Assembly: GCA_910575475.1 (NCBI GenBank)
Contig: CAJTGD010000004.1
Span: forward strand, 1-64,000
Reading direction: 5' to 3'
DNA: 64,000 nt
Origin: Lachnospiraceae bacterium
GTDB lineage: Bacteria; Bacillota; Clostridia; Lachnospirales; Lachnospiraceae
Shown: in pieces, positions 53,496 through 62,394 of the stretch
How the letters are laid out: every line of letters starts with the position of its first letter
Numbering within the stretch: the first letter of the stretch is position 1
Made by a program: the position numbers and the translations under genes
Notes under the pieces: model-generated
Told to the model about the DNA's origin: nothing
Seen by the model: the letters and a program-made list of their open reading frames with translations, nothing else
Databases searched by the model: none

Positions 53496-55025
53496 ATGAA
53501 ATGGAAAAAGGGAATGGCTGTTTTGGCAGCCGCGGCATGTCTGGCAGGCTGCCTGGCGGGATGTTCTGGCTCGGGTTCGGACTCGGGGTCAAAGGAAAGC
53601 GGCAAAGAGGAAAGCACAGAGATCAAGGATATTACCTGGATGTACGCACAGATGTCCGGTATGATTCCGGAAGACCTGCAGAAGGTGGAGGATGCGCTGA
53701 ATGAAATCACGGAGGAAAAGATCCAGGTACATGTAAAGCTGAATCCGGTATCGTTCGCAGATTATCAGAACCAGATCAGCCTGATCATGGCAAGCCAGGA
53801 GAAAATGGATATCATTACGACGGCAGGCTCCAATATCTGGTCCGCATTGTTAAGCCAGAGGCAGCTGACACCGTTGAATGACCTTCTGGATGAGTATGGC
53901 GCGGATATCAAAGATACGGTACCGGATGATTATTTCCGCGGGACCACGGTAAATGGGAACATCTATGCGGTTACGACAAATGGAACAAAATCAGATAATT
54001 ACAATATTGTTCTCCGCAAGGACCTGGTAGATAAATATGACCTGCAGGATGAGGTGGAAAAGATTAAGGCCAGTGACAGTATTTTAGATATGGATGAGAA
54101 TTTTGAGATCCTGGAAGGGATTTTCCAGGTGATCAAGGAAAATGAGCCGGAGATGGAGATCTTATTCCCCTGGGGCTCGAACATGGGGATCAATTATGAC
54201 CAGCTCAGCGACAGACTGGGAGTGATGATGTACGATGGGGAGGATATTGAAAATCTGTTTGCCAGCGAAGAGTATAAGAAGCTTTGTGAGACCATCTATG
54301 GATGGGCGTGGGATGGCTATATCATGAAGGACGCGGCGACCACCACAGAGTCGGCAGGCTCCCTGATGAAGAGCGGACGTCTGTTTGCGTATACGTTAAG
54401 CTCCGGGCGCGGAAATTATATAGATCCCGGGGCGGCCAATGGCTATGAGGCGTATTGTGTAAACCTGCGGAAACCGTCTATCAGCAACAACAGTATTACC
54501 CTGTTCGCGAATTGTATCCCGACTACGACGACGGAGCCGGAAGCTGCCATGAAGTTTTTGAATCTCCTGTACAGCGACGCTGACGTAGTGAACCTGATGG
54601 CCTACGGGGTCAAGGGAGAGCATTATGTAGAAAAGGAAGACGGCTGGATCGCATATCCGGATGGTGTGGACGCAAGCAACAGCAAATATCCGGGAGACCA
54701 GACTTATATGTATGGAAATGCGTTCCTGCTTGCGGACCATGAGACCTATACCACCCAGAGCGCTGAAGAGGGAAAGGCGTATGACGCGGGAGCTTACATT
54801 ACAAATTGTATGGGCTTTAATTATAGCTCCGATGAAATTAAGAATGAGGTCGCTGCCTGCTCCGCGGTATTGAATGAGTTCCGTACCGGGCTGGAGATGG
54901 GGGCCATGGATCCGGCGACAGAATTACCTGCTTTTCTGAAAAAACTGGAAAAGAGCGGGATCAATGTAATCATAGAGGAGAAGCAGAAACAGCTGGATGA
55001 ATGGAAGGAAACACTGAAGGAATAG
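53496..55025 (+). CDS. substrate-binding lipoprotein, LplA/LipO-like
   Basis: 509 residues, the longer class of family 1 binding proteins. The signal peptide ends ACLAGCLAGC with two possible lipobox cysteines (19 or 23) and then a Ser/Gly-rich linker. The N-terminal mature part has DITWMYAQMSGMIPEDLQKV, and NGNIYAVTTNGTKSDNYNIV marks the family. It is paired with LplB/LplC-type permeases. The start at ATG 53496 is chosen because the hydrophobic signal begins there. An attenuating terminator follows the gene. Confidence 0.9.
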   Translation: MKWKKGMAVLAAAACLAGCLAGCSGSGSDSGSKESGKEESTEIKDITWMYAQMSGMIPEDLQKVEDALNEITEEKIQVHVKLNPVSFADYQNQISLIMASQEKMDIITTAGSNIWSALLSQRQLTPLNDLLDEYGADIKDTVPDDYFRGTTVNGNIYAVTTNGTKSDNYNIVLRKDLVDKYDLQDEVEKIKASDSILDMDENFEILEGIFQVIKENEPEMEILFPWGSNMGINYDQLSDRLGVMMYDGEDIENLFASEEYKKLCETIYGWAWDGYIMKDAATTTESAGSLMKSGRLFAYTLSSGRGNYIDPGAANGYEAYCVNLRKPSISNNSITLFANCIPTTTTEPEAAMKFLNLLYSDADVVNLMAYGVKGEHYVEKEDGWIAYPDGVDASNSKYPGDQTYMYGNAFLLADHETYTTQSAEEGKAYDAGAYITNCMGFNYSSDEIKNEVAACSAVLNEFRTGLEMGAMDPATELPAFLKKLEKSGINVIIEEKQKQLDEWKETLKE

Positions 55026-55054
55026 AAACAGGCATCCGTAATCTGATAAAACAG

Positions 55055-55091
55055 AAAAAAATGCTGCTGCAATACTGCGGCAGCATTTTTT
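55055..55091 (+). terminator. intra-operon attenuating terminator
   Basis: AAAAAATGCTGC (55055-55066) pairs with GCAGCATTTTTT (55080-55091). It is placed between binding protein and permeases, exactly as in the first GH65 operon. Confidence 0.9.
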
Positions 55092-55107
55092 AAGAATGAG
55101 GTAGAAG

Positions 55108-56052
55108 ATGAAAAGTAAACAGGGAGAAATTATGGCCAACAAGAAAAAAGCAAACTGGAAGGCACAGCTTCCGCTGCTGCTTATGACAGTGCCGGGAATG
55201 CTGTATCTCTTTATAAATAACTATATTCCGATCTGCGGACTTTTTATAGCATTCAAGGACATTGATTATTCGAAGGGGATTTTTAAGTCGGACTGGAATG
55301 GATTTGAGAATTTTAAATATTTGTTCCGTACGGAGGACGCATTTATCATTACACGGAATACCATCCTTTATAATCTGACATTTATTATTCTGAATGTGGT
55401 GATCTGCGTGGCCGTTGCCGTCATGCTCAGTGAAGTGTCGAAGAAGTTTATGATGAAATTCTATCAGACGGCGCTGCTGCTTCCCCACCTGATCTCCATC
55501 ATCATCATCGCGTACATAGCCTATGCGTTTTTGAACAGCGATACAGGATTTATCAACCACAGCATCCAGGAGGCCATAGGAAGGGATCCGATCAATTTTT
55601 ACGCAGATCCAAAATACTGGCCGTTCATCCTGGTGATCGTACAGGTGTGGAAGACTATGGGGTATACGTCGATTATTTACTTTTCCGCGATCCTGGGTAT
55701 AGACAGGAGCTTGTATGAGGCAGCCGTAGTGGACGGGGCGGGAAAGATGAAACAGATCTTCTACATTACACTGCCGCTTTTACGGCCGACGATCATCACG
55801 ATGGTGCTCATGAATGTGGGGAGGATCTTCTATTCAGACTTCGGGTTGTTCCTGCAGGTGCCGATGAACCAGGGGGCACTGTTTAATGTGACCAACACCA
55901 TTGATACCTACGTGTACCGCGCGCTGCTTTTGAACAACGATATCGGAATGGCGAGCGCGGCAGGTCTGTATCAGTCGATCGTGGGATTCCTTCTGGTACT
56001 CGGAGCGAACCTGCTGGTACGGAAGATGGATCCGGAGAATGCATTGTTCTAG
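55108..56052 (+). CDS. sugar ABC transporter permease, LplB-like
   Basis: 314 residues with six membrane segments (from LLLMTVPGMLYLFINNYIPI). The EAA loop is YEAAVVDGAGKMKQIFYITL. LplB-type permeases import complex polysaccharide fragments in Firmicutes. The start may be ATG 55108 or 55132; the latter has AGGGAG closer. Cotranscription with the 56066 gene is likely given the 13-base gap. Confidence 0.9.
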   Translation: MKSKQGEIMANKKKANWKAQLPLLLMTVPGMLYLFINNYIPICGLFIAFKDIDYSKGIFKSDWNGFENFKYLFRTEDAFIITRNTILYNLTFIILNVVICVAVAVMLSEVSKKFMMKFYQTALLLPHLISIIIIAYIAYAFLNSDTGFINHSIQEAIGRDPINFYADPKYWPFILVIVQVWKTMGYTSIIYFSAILGIDRSLYEAAVVDGAGKMKQIFYITLPLLRPTIITMVLMNVGRIFYSDFGLFLQVPMNQGALFNVTNTIDTYVYRALLLNNDIGMASAAGLYQSIVGFLLVLGANLLVRKMDPENALF

Positions 56053-56065
56053 GGAGGAGCTTGTA

Positions 56066-56956
56066 ATGAGAAAATTAAAAAGTGAAACTACATTTCAGAT
56101 CGTGATCAATATCATCTTGATTTTTCTGACCTTGTGCAGCCTGCTGCCGTTTGTGCTGCTGATCATGTCTTCCGTGACGCAGGAAAGCGCGCTGATCGCT
56201 GACGGCTACCAGTTCTGGCCCAGGGTATTCAGCCTGGATGCCTACCGATATATCATCGCAAGGGCAGGAACGATTTTTAAAGCCTACGGGATCACCATGC
56301 TGGTGACACTTGTGGGGACGACGATTTCCCTGATCATTACGCCGCTGCTGGCGTACCCTCTTTCCCGTCAGGACTTTAAGCTGCACAATGTAATGTCTTT
56401 TCTGGTATTTTTTACCATGCTGTTTAACGGCGGGCTGGTACCCACCTACATGATGTGGACGCAGATCTTCCACATCAAAAATACACTTCCGGCGCTGATC
56501 ATTCCGGCATTGCTGCTCAATGCGTTCAATGTAATGCTGATGAAGAATTATTTCAAAATGAATATCCCCTATTCGCTGATCGAGGCGGCGAAGATTGACG
56601 GGGCGGGTGAGTTCTTTATCTTTTACCGGGTGGTGATGCCGCTGTCCAAGCCGATCATGGCAACGGTGGGATTATTCGTCGGGATCAATTACTGGAATGA
56701 CTGGATGAACGGTCTGTATTATGTGACAGACGCAAACCTGTTCAGCCTGCAGAACTTCCTGAACCGTATGATGCAGAATATCAATTACCTGGCAACGGCG
56801 GAAGGCGCGGAAGTAGCGCAGGGGTCAATGATCATGCCCAGTTCTTCCATGCGGATGGCGCTGGCGGTGATCGGCGTACTGCCGATCATGGTATTGTACC
56901 CGTTTTTCCAGAAATACTTTGTCAAGGGTATGACGGTTGGCTCGGTGAAAGGGTGA
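56066..56956 (+). CDS. sugar ABC transporter permease, LplC-like
   Basis: 296 residues with six membrane segments. The EAA loop is IEAAKIDGAGEFFIFYRVVM, and the C terminus FVKGMTVGSVKG is typical of LplC-type proteins. The start ATG 56066 has GGGAGGAG upstream. It converges on the kinase gene at 56988, with only about 30 bases between the two stops. Confidence 0.9.
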   Translation: MRKLKSETTFQIVINIILIFLTLCSLLPFVLLIMSSVTQESALIADGYQFWPRVFSLDAYRYIIARAGTIFKAYGITMLVTLVGTTISLIITPLLAYPLSRQDFKLHNVMSFLVFFTMLFNGGLVPTYMMWTQIFHIKNTLPALIIPALLLNAFNVMLMKNYFKMNIPYSLIEAAKIDGAGEFFIFYRVVMPLSKPIMATVGLFVGINYWNDWMNGLYYVTDANLFSLQNFLNRMMQNINYLATAEGAEVAQGSMIMPSSSMRMALAVIGVLPIMVLYPFFQKYFVKGMTVGSVKG

Positions 56957-56987
56957 GAGCTGCGCTGCTGTGAAGAACCGGCAGGGT

Positions 56988-58646
56988 TCATCCGGGCAAG
57001 GGCAGCGTGATCGTAACGACAGCACCGGAGTCATTGGAAAGCAGCATGGAGGAATCCGGGCATTCCAGATCCAGACGCTGGCGGATATTTACAAGGCCGA
57101 TGTGCTGCCCGTCTCCCGGAGTGGATGGGTGGGAGTTAAATTCATCCATCAGCTCCCGGGGGAATCCGCATCCATTGTCGTGTACGGCCAGGACCATCCG
57201 GTTCTGCCGTATGTAGGTCCGGATTTCGATGACCAGAGGCTCATAGGGCTCTAAGGCATGCTTGAAGATATTTTCTACCAGGGTCTGGATAGTCAGGATC
57301 GGGATCTCAAAATCATTCAGGTCAGGATCCAGACGATAGTTGACGGTGATCTGGTCCGGATAGCGAATCCGCTGCAGGGTAAGATAATTTTCCAGATGCT
57401 CCAGTTCGTGGCGCAGCGTGGCGGTCCGGATGGTCAGGTTCATAGTATTGCGCATGTACTGCGACAGACATTTGACCACTTCTGTAATCTTTTTGTTTTC
57501 CTTCATCTGTACCATCACACCGATTGTGTTCAATATATTGATAATGAAATGGGGTTTGATCTGGTGCTGCAGGTACTGCAGCTGGATGTCTTTTAGGCGG
57601 AGCTGCTTTTCGTAGACATCAATCTTCAGCATCTGGATTTCGTGGGACATACTGCTCAGGGCCTGGTTGATGTGGAGGACTTCCTGGGGCATGCCCTCAT
57701 TGGAAGGCGTATAGTCCAGATTGCCGGATTCGTACTGGGTGATCACAGCCAGAACCTGGTTCAAGGGGTCCTTAATGATCCGCCTTAAGGCAGTATTGGC
57801 AACGGCGATGGTCAGCAAAGCAAATATGCTGACTCCGATCAGGAACCGCAGGCTGACACTCATGGTCGCCAGATAATGTGATTCGGGCGTGCTGACAGAG
57901 AGCACCAGGGGGGCTGCGGAGGATGCCTGGCTTGTAGTGATGTAAGTATGTGTGGATAATGCCGCGGCAGGATCCGCGCCCGGGCTGGAGGACAGATATT
58001 CTCCCTGCTCATCTGTCAGGAAAAGAAATGCGTCAGGATAGGGAGACAGACCGGAGACTTCGGGCAGCAGGGAATCCGTGCTGACCCAGGAGCCGTAGCA
58101 GAAACCGTTCATCCATTGCAGATACAGCAGGTACCGGCGCCCGTCCAGCTCTTTGAGATGCCAGCCGGAAAAGGCGCTCAGGCCGGTCTCTTCCATGATG
58201 GAAGAGACCGTGTCCTTGATCTTGAGCCGGGTATTGTAGGTCTGGGGCGAGTTGGGGGAATTGTTGAAGACATAGCCGTATTCGTCATTTTCCGCGTCAT
58301 AAAGAAACAGGCCCTCACAGTGGTTTAAAAACAGGATATTGGAAGAAAAATCAGAAATAATATCTGATTTTCTTCGGTAGATATCACCAGAGCCGAGGGC
58401 GGAAAAGTCCGGAGCGCCTTCCTGTATCCGGTACATGTGCAGGGAAGAGGAGATCCTGGAGAGGCACTGGTCCAGTTCATTCATATATAAATTCAGCGCC
58501 TGTTGCTGCGCGGCGGTGAACTGGCTTTTTACCATATGCAGGCTGTAAAGACTGAACACAAAAACAATGGTAAGAAGAAACAGAGTGATGGATGTATAAA
58601 TAGTCCGGAGCAGCTTTACCATGCTGTAAGATTTATGGCGTATCAT
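56988..58646 (-). CDS. YesM-type membrane sensor histidine kinase
   Basis: 552 residues. Membrane segments at about 15-36 and 266-285 flank an extracellular sensor domain of about 230 residues. A HAMP-like linker follows, and the His_kinase domain has the acceptor His366 in HQIKPHFIINILNT, a Lys-Pro variant of the usual Asn-Pro. The ATPase domain shows VENIFKHALEP and HIGLVNIRQRLDL. The start is ATG 58646 with AGGAGGAGGAACCTC upstream; a longer frame to 58892 runs through the divergent leader. It is the probable partner of the 51686 regulator. Confidence 0.9.
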   Translation of the reverse strand: MIRHKSYSMVKLLRTIYTSITLFLLTIVFVFSLYSLHMVKSQFTAAQQQALNLYMNELDQCLSRISSSLHMYRIQEGAPDFSALGSGDIYRRKSDIISDFSSNILFLNHCEGLFLYDAENDEYGYVFNNSPNSPQTYNTRLKIKDTVSSIMEETGLSAFSGWHLKELDGRRYLLYLQWMNGFCYGSWVSTDSLLPEVSGLSPYPDAFLFLTDEQGEYLSSSPGADPAAALSTHTYITTSQASSAAPLVLSVSTPESHYLATMSVSLRFLIGVSIFALLTIAVANTALRRIIKDPLNQVLAVITQYESGNLDYTPSNEGMPQEVLHINQALSSMSHEIQMLKIDVYEKQLRLKDIQLQYLQHQIKPHFIINILNTIGVMVQMKENKKITEVVKCLSQYMRNTMNLTIRTATLRHELEHLENYLTLQRIRYPDQITVNYRLDPDLNDFEIPILTIQTLVENIFKHALEPYEPLVIEIRTYIRQNRMVLAVHDNGCGFPRELMDEFNSHPSTPGDGQHIGLVNIRQRLDLECPDSSMLLSNDSGAVVTITLPLPG

Positions 58647-58969
58647 GAGGTTCCTCCTCCTAATGAATGTAGCGCCCCCCTCCCTTTGGCTGAGGACATG
58701 TCGCCGGAAGGCATTTGGAAAAATGCTCCTTGGAGCATCCAACCGCACAGCTGGCAATTTAGTTGTAACACAGAATAGGAAAAAAGGCAATGGGATGTAA
58801 AGATATGCGGTGTTTTGCAAAAGAAATGCCATAGAAAGAAATGGTCTGGAAATTGTATAATGCAGACATAATGAAGCACAAGGAACGGTCAATATAAATG
58901 CATCAGTGTTATTACCGCAGTCCGGAAGGCTTCATACGGAATACAAAAAATACAGAAAGAAGGGGCATT
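58647..58969. other. divergent control region between kinase and first oxidoreductase
   Basis: This contains a GC-rich stretch, a small hairpin TGCTCC-TT-GGAGCA near 58725-58738, and TATAAT at 58856-58861 for the rightward genes, without a clear -35. No gene is supported here. Confidence 0.6.
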
Positions 58970-60028
58970 ATGAAAAAATTGAAATTAGGAATCATCGGCT
59001 ATGGTTTTATGGGGCAATGGCACAATAACCATGCGGGAACCCTGGAGGAAGTGGAGGTTGTGGCAATCTGCGACACCGATCCTGCCCAGCTGAACAAGGC
59101 GCCGGATACCGCCAGCCGCTACAGCGATTATAAGGAGCTTCTCAAAGATGAAAGGGTAGAATGGGTGGTGATCTGTGTGCCCAATCATCTCCATTGCCAG
59201 ATCGCCATTGATGCGGCAAACGCCAAGAAGCATCTGATCGTGGAGAAACCCTGTGCGTTGAATGTGGAGGAATTTGACCGGATGTATGCGGCGGCAAAGG
59301 AAAACGGCGTGATGTTCACCGTGGATCAGAACCGCCGCTGGGACCGGGATTATTCCATGGTGAAAAAGGCATGGGAGGAAAAACGGCTTGGAAATATTTT
59401 TATGGTGAAATCCAGCCTGTACGGTGTGTTCGGGAGAATGCATGACTGGCACGAGTACAAGGAATACGGCGGCGGAATGCTTTATGACTGGGGCGTGCAT
59501 CTGATCGACCAGATGCTGGATCTGATTCCGGAGAAGATCCTACAGGTCTGCGCGGATATGAAATGTGCGGTGAATAAAGAGGTGGATGATTATTTCCGGA
59601 TCCTGCTGTATTTCGAAAGCGGCCTCACTGCAGAGATCGAGCTGGGAACCTTCCTGCTTGGAAAGATGCCGAGATTTTATGTGGCAGGCGACCAGGGAAC
59701 GATGGTAGTGGAAGAAATCAAGGCGGAGAACGGCGCCATTTACCGGGCAGGGGAATTCCGGGAGGCTTTGCCGGAAACGGTGAAGAATCTGGACGCAGGC
59801 CCTACAAGAACATTTTCTACGAAGGCGGAGGATGTGGTGTACATGGAGGAACTGCCGGTAATACAGCGCAGACACAATGATTGGAATGATTATTTCCGAA
59901 ATATCGTGGGAGTGATCAACGGAAAGGAAGAACTGATCGTGAAGCCGGAGCAGGCGCGGCGGGTGCTGCAGGTCATGGAAGCGGCGCGGGAGTCGGCGGC
60001 GATCCACAGATCAGTGAGCTTTGAGTAA
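58970..60028 (+). CDS. Gfo/Idh/MocA-family oxidoreductase
   Basis: 352 residues. The NAD loop is IIGYGFMGQWHNNH, the catalytic Lys is in VEKPCALNVEEF, and GGGMLYDWGVHLIDQMLDLI carries the conserved Asp/His region. The start at ATG 58970 is fixed by AAGAAGGGG. It is first in a run of oxidoreductase, oxidoreductase, TIM barrel, TIM barrel and MFS genes. The two oxidoreductases are from different subgroups, so they may act on different steps, for example oxidising the glycoside and reducing the keto sugar after cleavage. Confidence 0.9.
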   Translation: MKKLKLGIIGYGFMGQWHNNHAGTLEEVEVVAICDTDPAQLNKAPDTASRYSDYKELLKDERVEWVVICVPNHLHCQIAIDAANAKKHLIVEKPCALNVEEFDRMYAAAKENGVMFTVDQNRRWDRDYSMVKKAWEEKRLGNIFMVKSSLYGVFGRMHDWHEYKEYGGGMLYDWGVHLIDQMLDLIPEKILQVCADMKCAVNKEVDDYFRILLYFESGLTAEIELGTFLLGKMPRFYVAGDQGTMVVEEIKAENGAIYRAGEFREALPETVKNLDAGPTRTFSTKAEDVVYMEELPVIQRRHNDWNDYFRNIVGVINGKEELIVKPEQARRVLQVMEAARESAAIHRSVSFE

Positions 60029-60062
60029 AAAAGGGAATTCAAGAAATGGAGGAAAGAAAAAA

Positions 60063-61181
60063 ATGAAGAATGGTAAATTACAGATGGCTTTTATCGGGTG
60101 CGGCGGGATTGCGTTTAACAAGCATTTTCCATCTCTGGCAGAACTGCCGGAGCTTTGTGAAATGGTGGCTTTTTGTGATATCGTCAAGGAACGCGCGGTG
60201 AACGCCGCAAAAGAATACGGTACGGAAGACGCAAAGGTTTATACGGATTATAACGAGATGCTCAAAGATGACGCGATCGATGTGGTACATGTGCTTACAC
60301 CGAACGTGGCGCACTGCCCGGCTACGGTCGCGGCATTTGAGGCGGGCAAGCATGTACTCTGTGAAAAGCCGATGGCACATACTACGGAGGCGGCGCGGAA
60401 GATGCTGGACGCATGGAAAAAATCAGGGAAGAAATTCACGATTGGTTATCAGAACCGTTTTCGTCCGGAGGTGCAGGAGCTGCATAAAGCATGCCGGGAA
60501 GGAGAACTGGGCGAAATCTATTTTGCGAAGGCACATGCTATCCGCAGGCGCGCGGTTCCTACATGGGGCGTATTTCCGGATAAATCTCAGCAGGGCGGCG
60601 GTCCGCTGATCGATATAGGAACCCATGCGCTGGATATGACATTGTGGATGATGGATAATTATAAGCCGAAGTCTGCGTCCGGTTCGGTATTTTATAAGCT
60701 GGGGCATCTGCAGGAAGCGGCAGACAGCAATATCTTCGGGCCCTGGGATCCAAAGACCTATGAGGTAGAGGATTCCGCGTTTGGATTTATTAAAATGGAA
60801 AATGGAGCCACCATTTATCTGGAAACCTCCTGGGCACTGAATATGCTGGGGGCGAAGGAAGCGGCTACGACATTGTGCGGAACGAAGGCGGGGGCTGAGA
60901 TCAATTCCGGTATGAGTGTGAAGGATAAGGAAGATAAGCTGGTATTTAACAGGGGACATCACGGAAAGCTGACAGAGGAACATTATTCTCCGGGCAAGGC
61001 GGTGGCTTATTTCAGCGGCAAGGAAATGACGGACGGAGTGTGCGAGGCGAAGCAGTGGCTGGAAGCGATCCTAAATGATACGGAGCCGTTGGTAAAGCCG
61101 GAGCAGGCATATGTGGTGACCCAGATCCTGGAAGGGATCTATAAGGCGGCAGAGACAGGGAAAGAAGTGTTCTTTGACTAA
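60063..61181 (+). CDS. Gfo/Idh/MocA oxidoreductase, second DgpA-like paralogue
   Basis: 372 residues, closely similar along its whole length to the protein at 39660. Shared segments include GCGGIAFNKHFPSL, CEKPMAHTTEAARKMLDAWK, RRRAVPTWGVFPDK, and GGGPLIDIGTHALDMTLWMM. The substrate pocket lining is almost unchanged, so the sugar oxidised should be similar. Unlike the first cassette, no DUF6379 gene follows; two TIM-barrel genes do. The start is ATG 60063 with GGAGGAAAG upstream. A different elimination partner may be used, or the beta subunit from 40914 may be shared. Confidence 0.87.
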   Translation: MKNGKLQMAFIGCGGIAFNKHFPSLAELPELCEMVAFCDIVKERAVNAAKEYGTEDAKVYTDYNEMLKDDAIDVVHVLTPNVAHCPATVAAFEAGKHVLCEKPMAHTTEAARKMLDAWKKSGKKFTIGYQNRFRPEVQELHKACREGELGEIYFAKAHAIRRRAVPTWGVFPDKSQQGGGPLIDIGTHALDMTLWMMDNYKPKSASGSVFYKLGHLQEAADSNIFGPWDPKTYEVEDSAFGFIKMENGATIYLETSWALNMLGAKEAATTLCGTKAGAEINSGMSVKDKEDKLVFNRGHHGKLTEEHYSPGKAVAYFSGKEMTDGVCEAKQWLEAILNDTEPLVKPEQAYVVTQILEGIYKAAETGKEVFFD

Positions 61182-61247
61182 AAGTAGTATAAAAGATATG
61201 CCAAAGGATCTAAGCGGATCTGGTGTTCAAAAAAGGAGTGTGAAGAG

Positions 61248-62162
61248 ATGAAGTTAGGTCTGGTCAGCGCAATCCTGGATGGGTTGAGCTTTGAAGAAAT
61301 GATCGATTGTGCGGAGGAGAATGGCCTGGAATGTGTGGAAGTGGCATGCTGGCCGAAGGGGAAGGCAGAACGCAGGTACGCGGGAGTGAGCCATATTGAC
61401 GCGGCGGCGCTGGATGAGGAGAGGTGTGCGTATATCCGGGAATATTGTGAAAAGAAGAAGGTGGAGATTTCTTCCCTGGCATACTATCCCAATACTATGG
61501 ATCCGGATGTGGAGAAGAGGGATGTGTACATAAAGCATCTGCACACATTGATCGACGCGTCCGCAAGGCTGGGCGTAAATATGGTCACCACATTTATCGG
61601 GAGGGATCCGAAAAAGACTGTGAGTGAAAATCTGGAGCTGGTGAAGGAAATATGGCCGCCGATTTTGGATCATGCGAAGGAGAAGGGCGTGAAGATCGCG
61701 ATCGAGAACTGCCCCATGCTGTTTACGGAGGACGAGTGGCCCGGCGGGCAGAATCTGATGACTACACCGGCAATCTGGAGAAAGGTATTTGAAATCCTGG
61801 ATTATGAGAATCTGGGGATCAATTATGACCCGTCCCATTTTGTATGGCAGCAGATCGATTATATCCGTCCGATCTATGAATTTAGAGATAAGATCTTCCA
61901 TGTGCATTATAAGGACATCAAGGTCTATCCAGATCGGCTTGCGGATGTGGGAGTGATGGCAGTTCCGCTGCAGTATATGTCACCGAAGCTGCCCGGACTG
62001 GGAGATGTGGACTGGGGAAAATATGTCTCTGCGCTGACGGATATCGGTTATGACGGGTATACCTGTATCGAGGTGGAGGATAAGGCTTATGAGGCTTCCA
62101 TAGAGGATGCAAAAAGGGCTGTGAAACAGAGCGCGGGATATCTGCGGAATTTTGTGGGATAA
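61248..62162 (+). CDS. sugar phosphate isomerase/epimerase-family TIM-barrel protein
   Basis: 304 residues. Metal-site candidates are Glu in IAIENCPM, Asp in NYDPSHF, His in FHVHYKD and Glu in YTCIEVEDKAYE, the arrangement of xylose isomerase-like TIM barrels. Relatives act as epimerases, isomerases or keto-glycoside lyases. Following the DgpA-like gene by 66 bases, it may process the 3-keto glycoside or sugar. The start ATG 61248 has AAAGGAGTG upstream. The second hairpin array starts immediately after its stop. Confidence 0.85.
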   Translation: MKLGLVSAILDGLSFEEMIDCAEENGLECVEVACWPKGKAERRYAGVSHIDAAALDEERCAYIREYCEKKKVEISSLAYYPNTMDPDVEKRDVYIKHLHTLIDASARLGVNMVTTFIGRDPKKTVSENLELVKEIWPPILDHAKEKGVKIAIENCPMLFTEDEWPGGQNLMTTPAIWRKVFEILDYENLGINYDPSHFVWQQIDYIRPIYEFRDKIFHVHYKDIKVYPDRLADVGVMAVPLQYMSPKLPGLGDVDWGKYVSALTDIGYDGYTCIEVEDKAYEASIEDAKRAVKQSAGYLRNFVG

Positions 62163-62163
62163 A

Positions 62164-62383
62164 AGTGCTGCTAAAAGGAAGTTACACTGCCACTAAGCTC
62201 GAAAAGACCTCGCTAAGTGGCAGGTAACTATAACTTGCGCGTAAGCACCTGAAGGACAGGTGCTAAGTGCTGCTAAAAGGAAGTTACACTGCCACTAAGC
62301 TCGAAAAGACCTCGCTAAGTGGGCAGGTAACTATAACTCGCACGTAAGCACCTGAAGGACAGGTGCTAAGTGCTCATAATAGG
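62164..62383 (+). repeat. alternating hairpin cluster, second array (two tandem units)
   Basis: Two direct tandem copies of a unit of about 102 bases (beta hairpin plus alpha hairpin; beta starts at 62181 and 62283). They are nearly identical to each other and clearly related to 49583-49720. The array ends AAGTGCTCATAATAGG, then the Shine-Dalgarno AGGAGGG of the 62395 gene, the same junction as in the first array. Confidence 0.9.
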
Positions 62384-62394
62384 AGGGAAGAAGA

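Noticed and set aside
58647..58892. 82-codon N-terminal extension of the 56988 kinase
   Set aside because: The strong AGGAGGAGG lies before ATG 58646, and the extension covers the divergent promoter region.
62164..62383. Possible CRISPR array in the tandem repeats
   Set aside because: Units are about 102 bases, only two copies, contiguous with no unique spacers, and made of extended hairpins; no cas genes are present.
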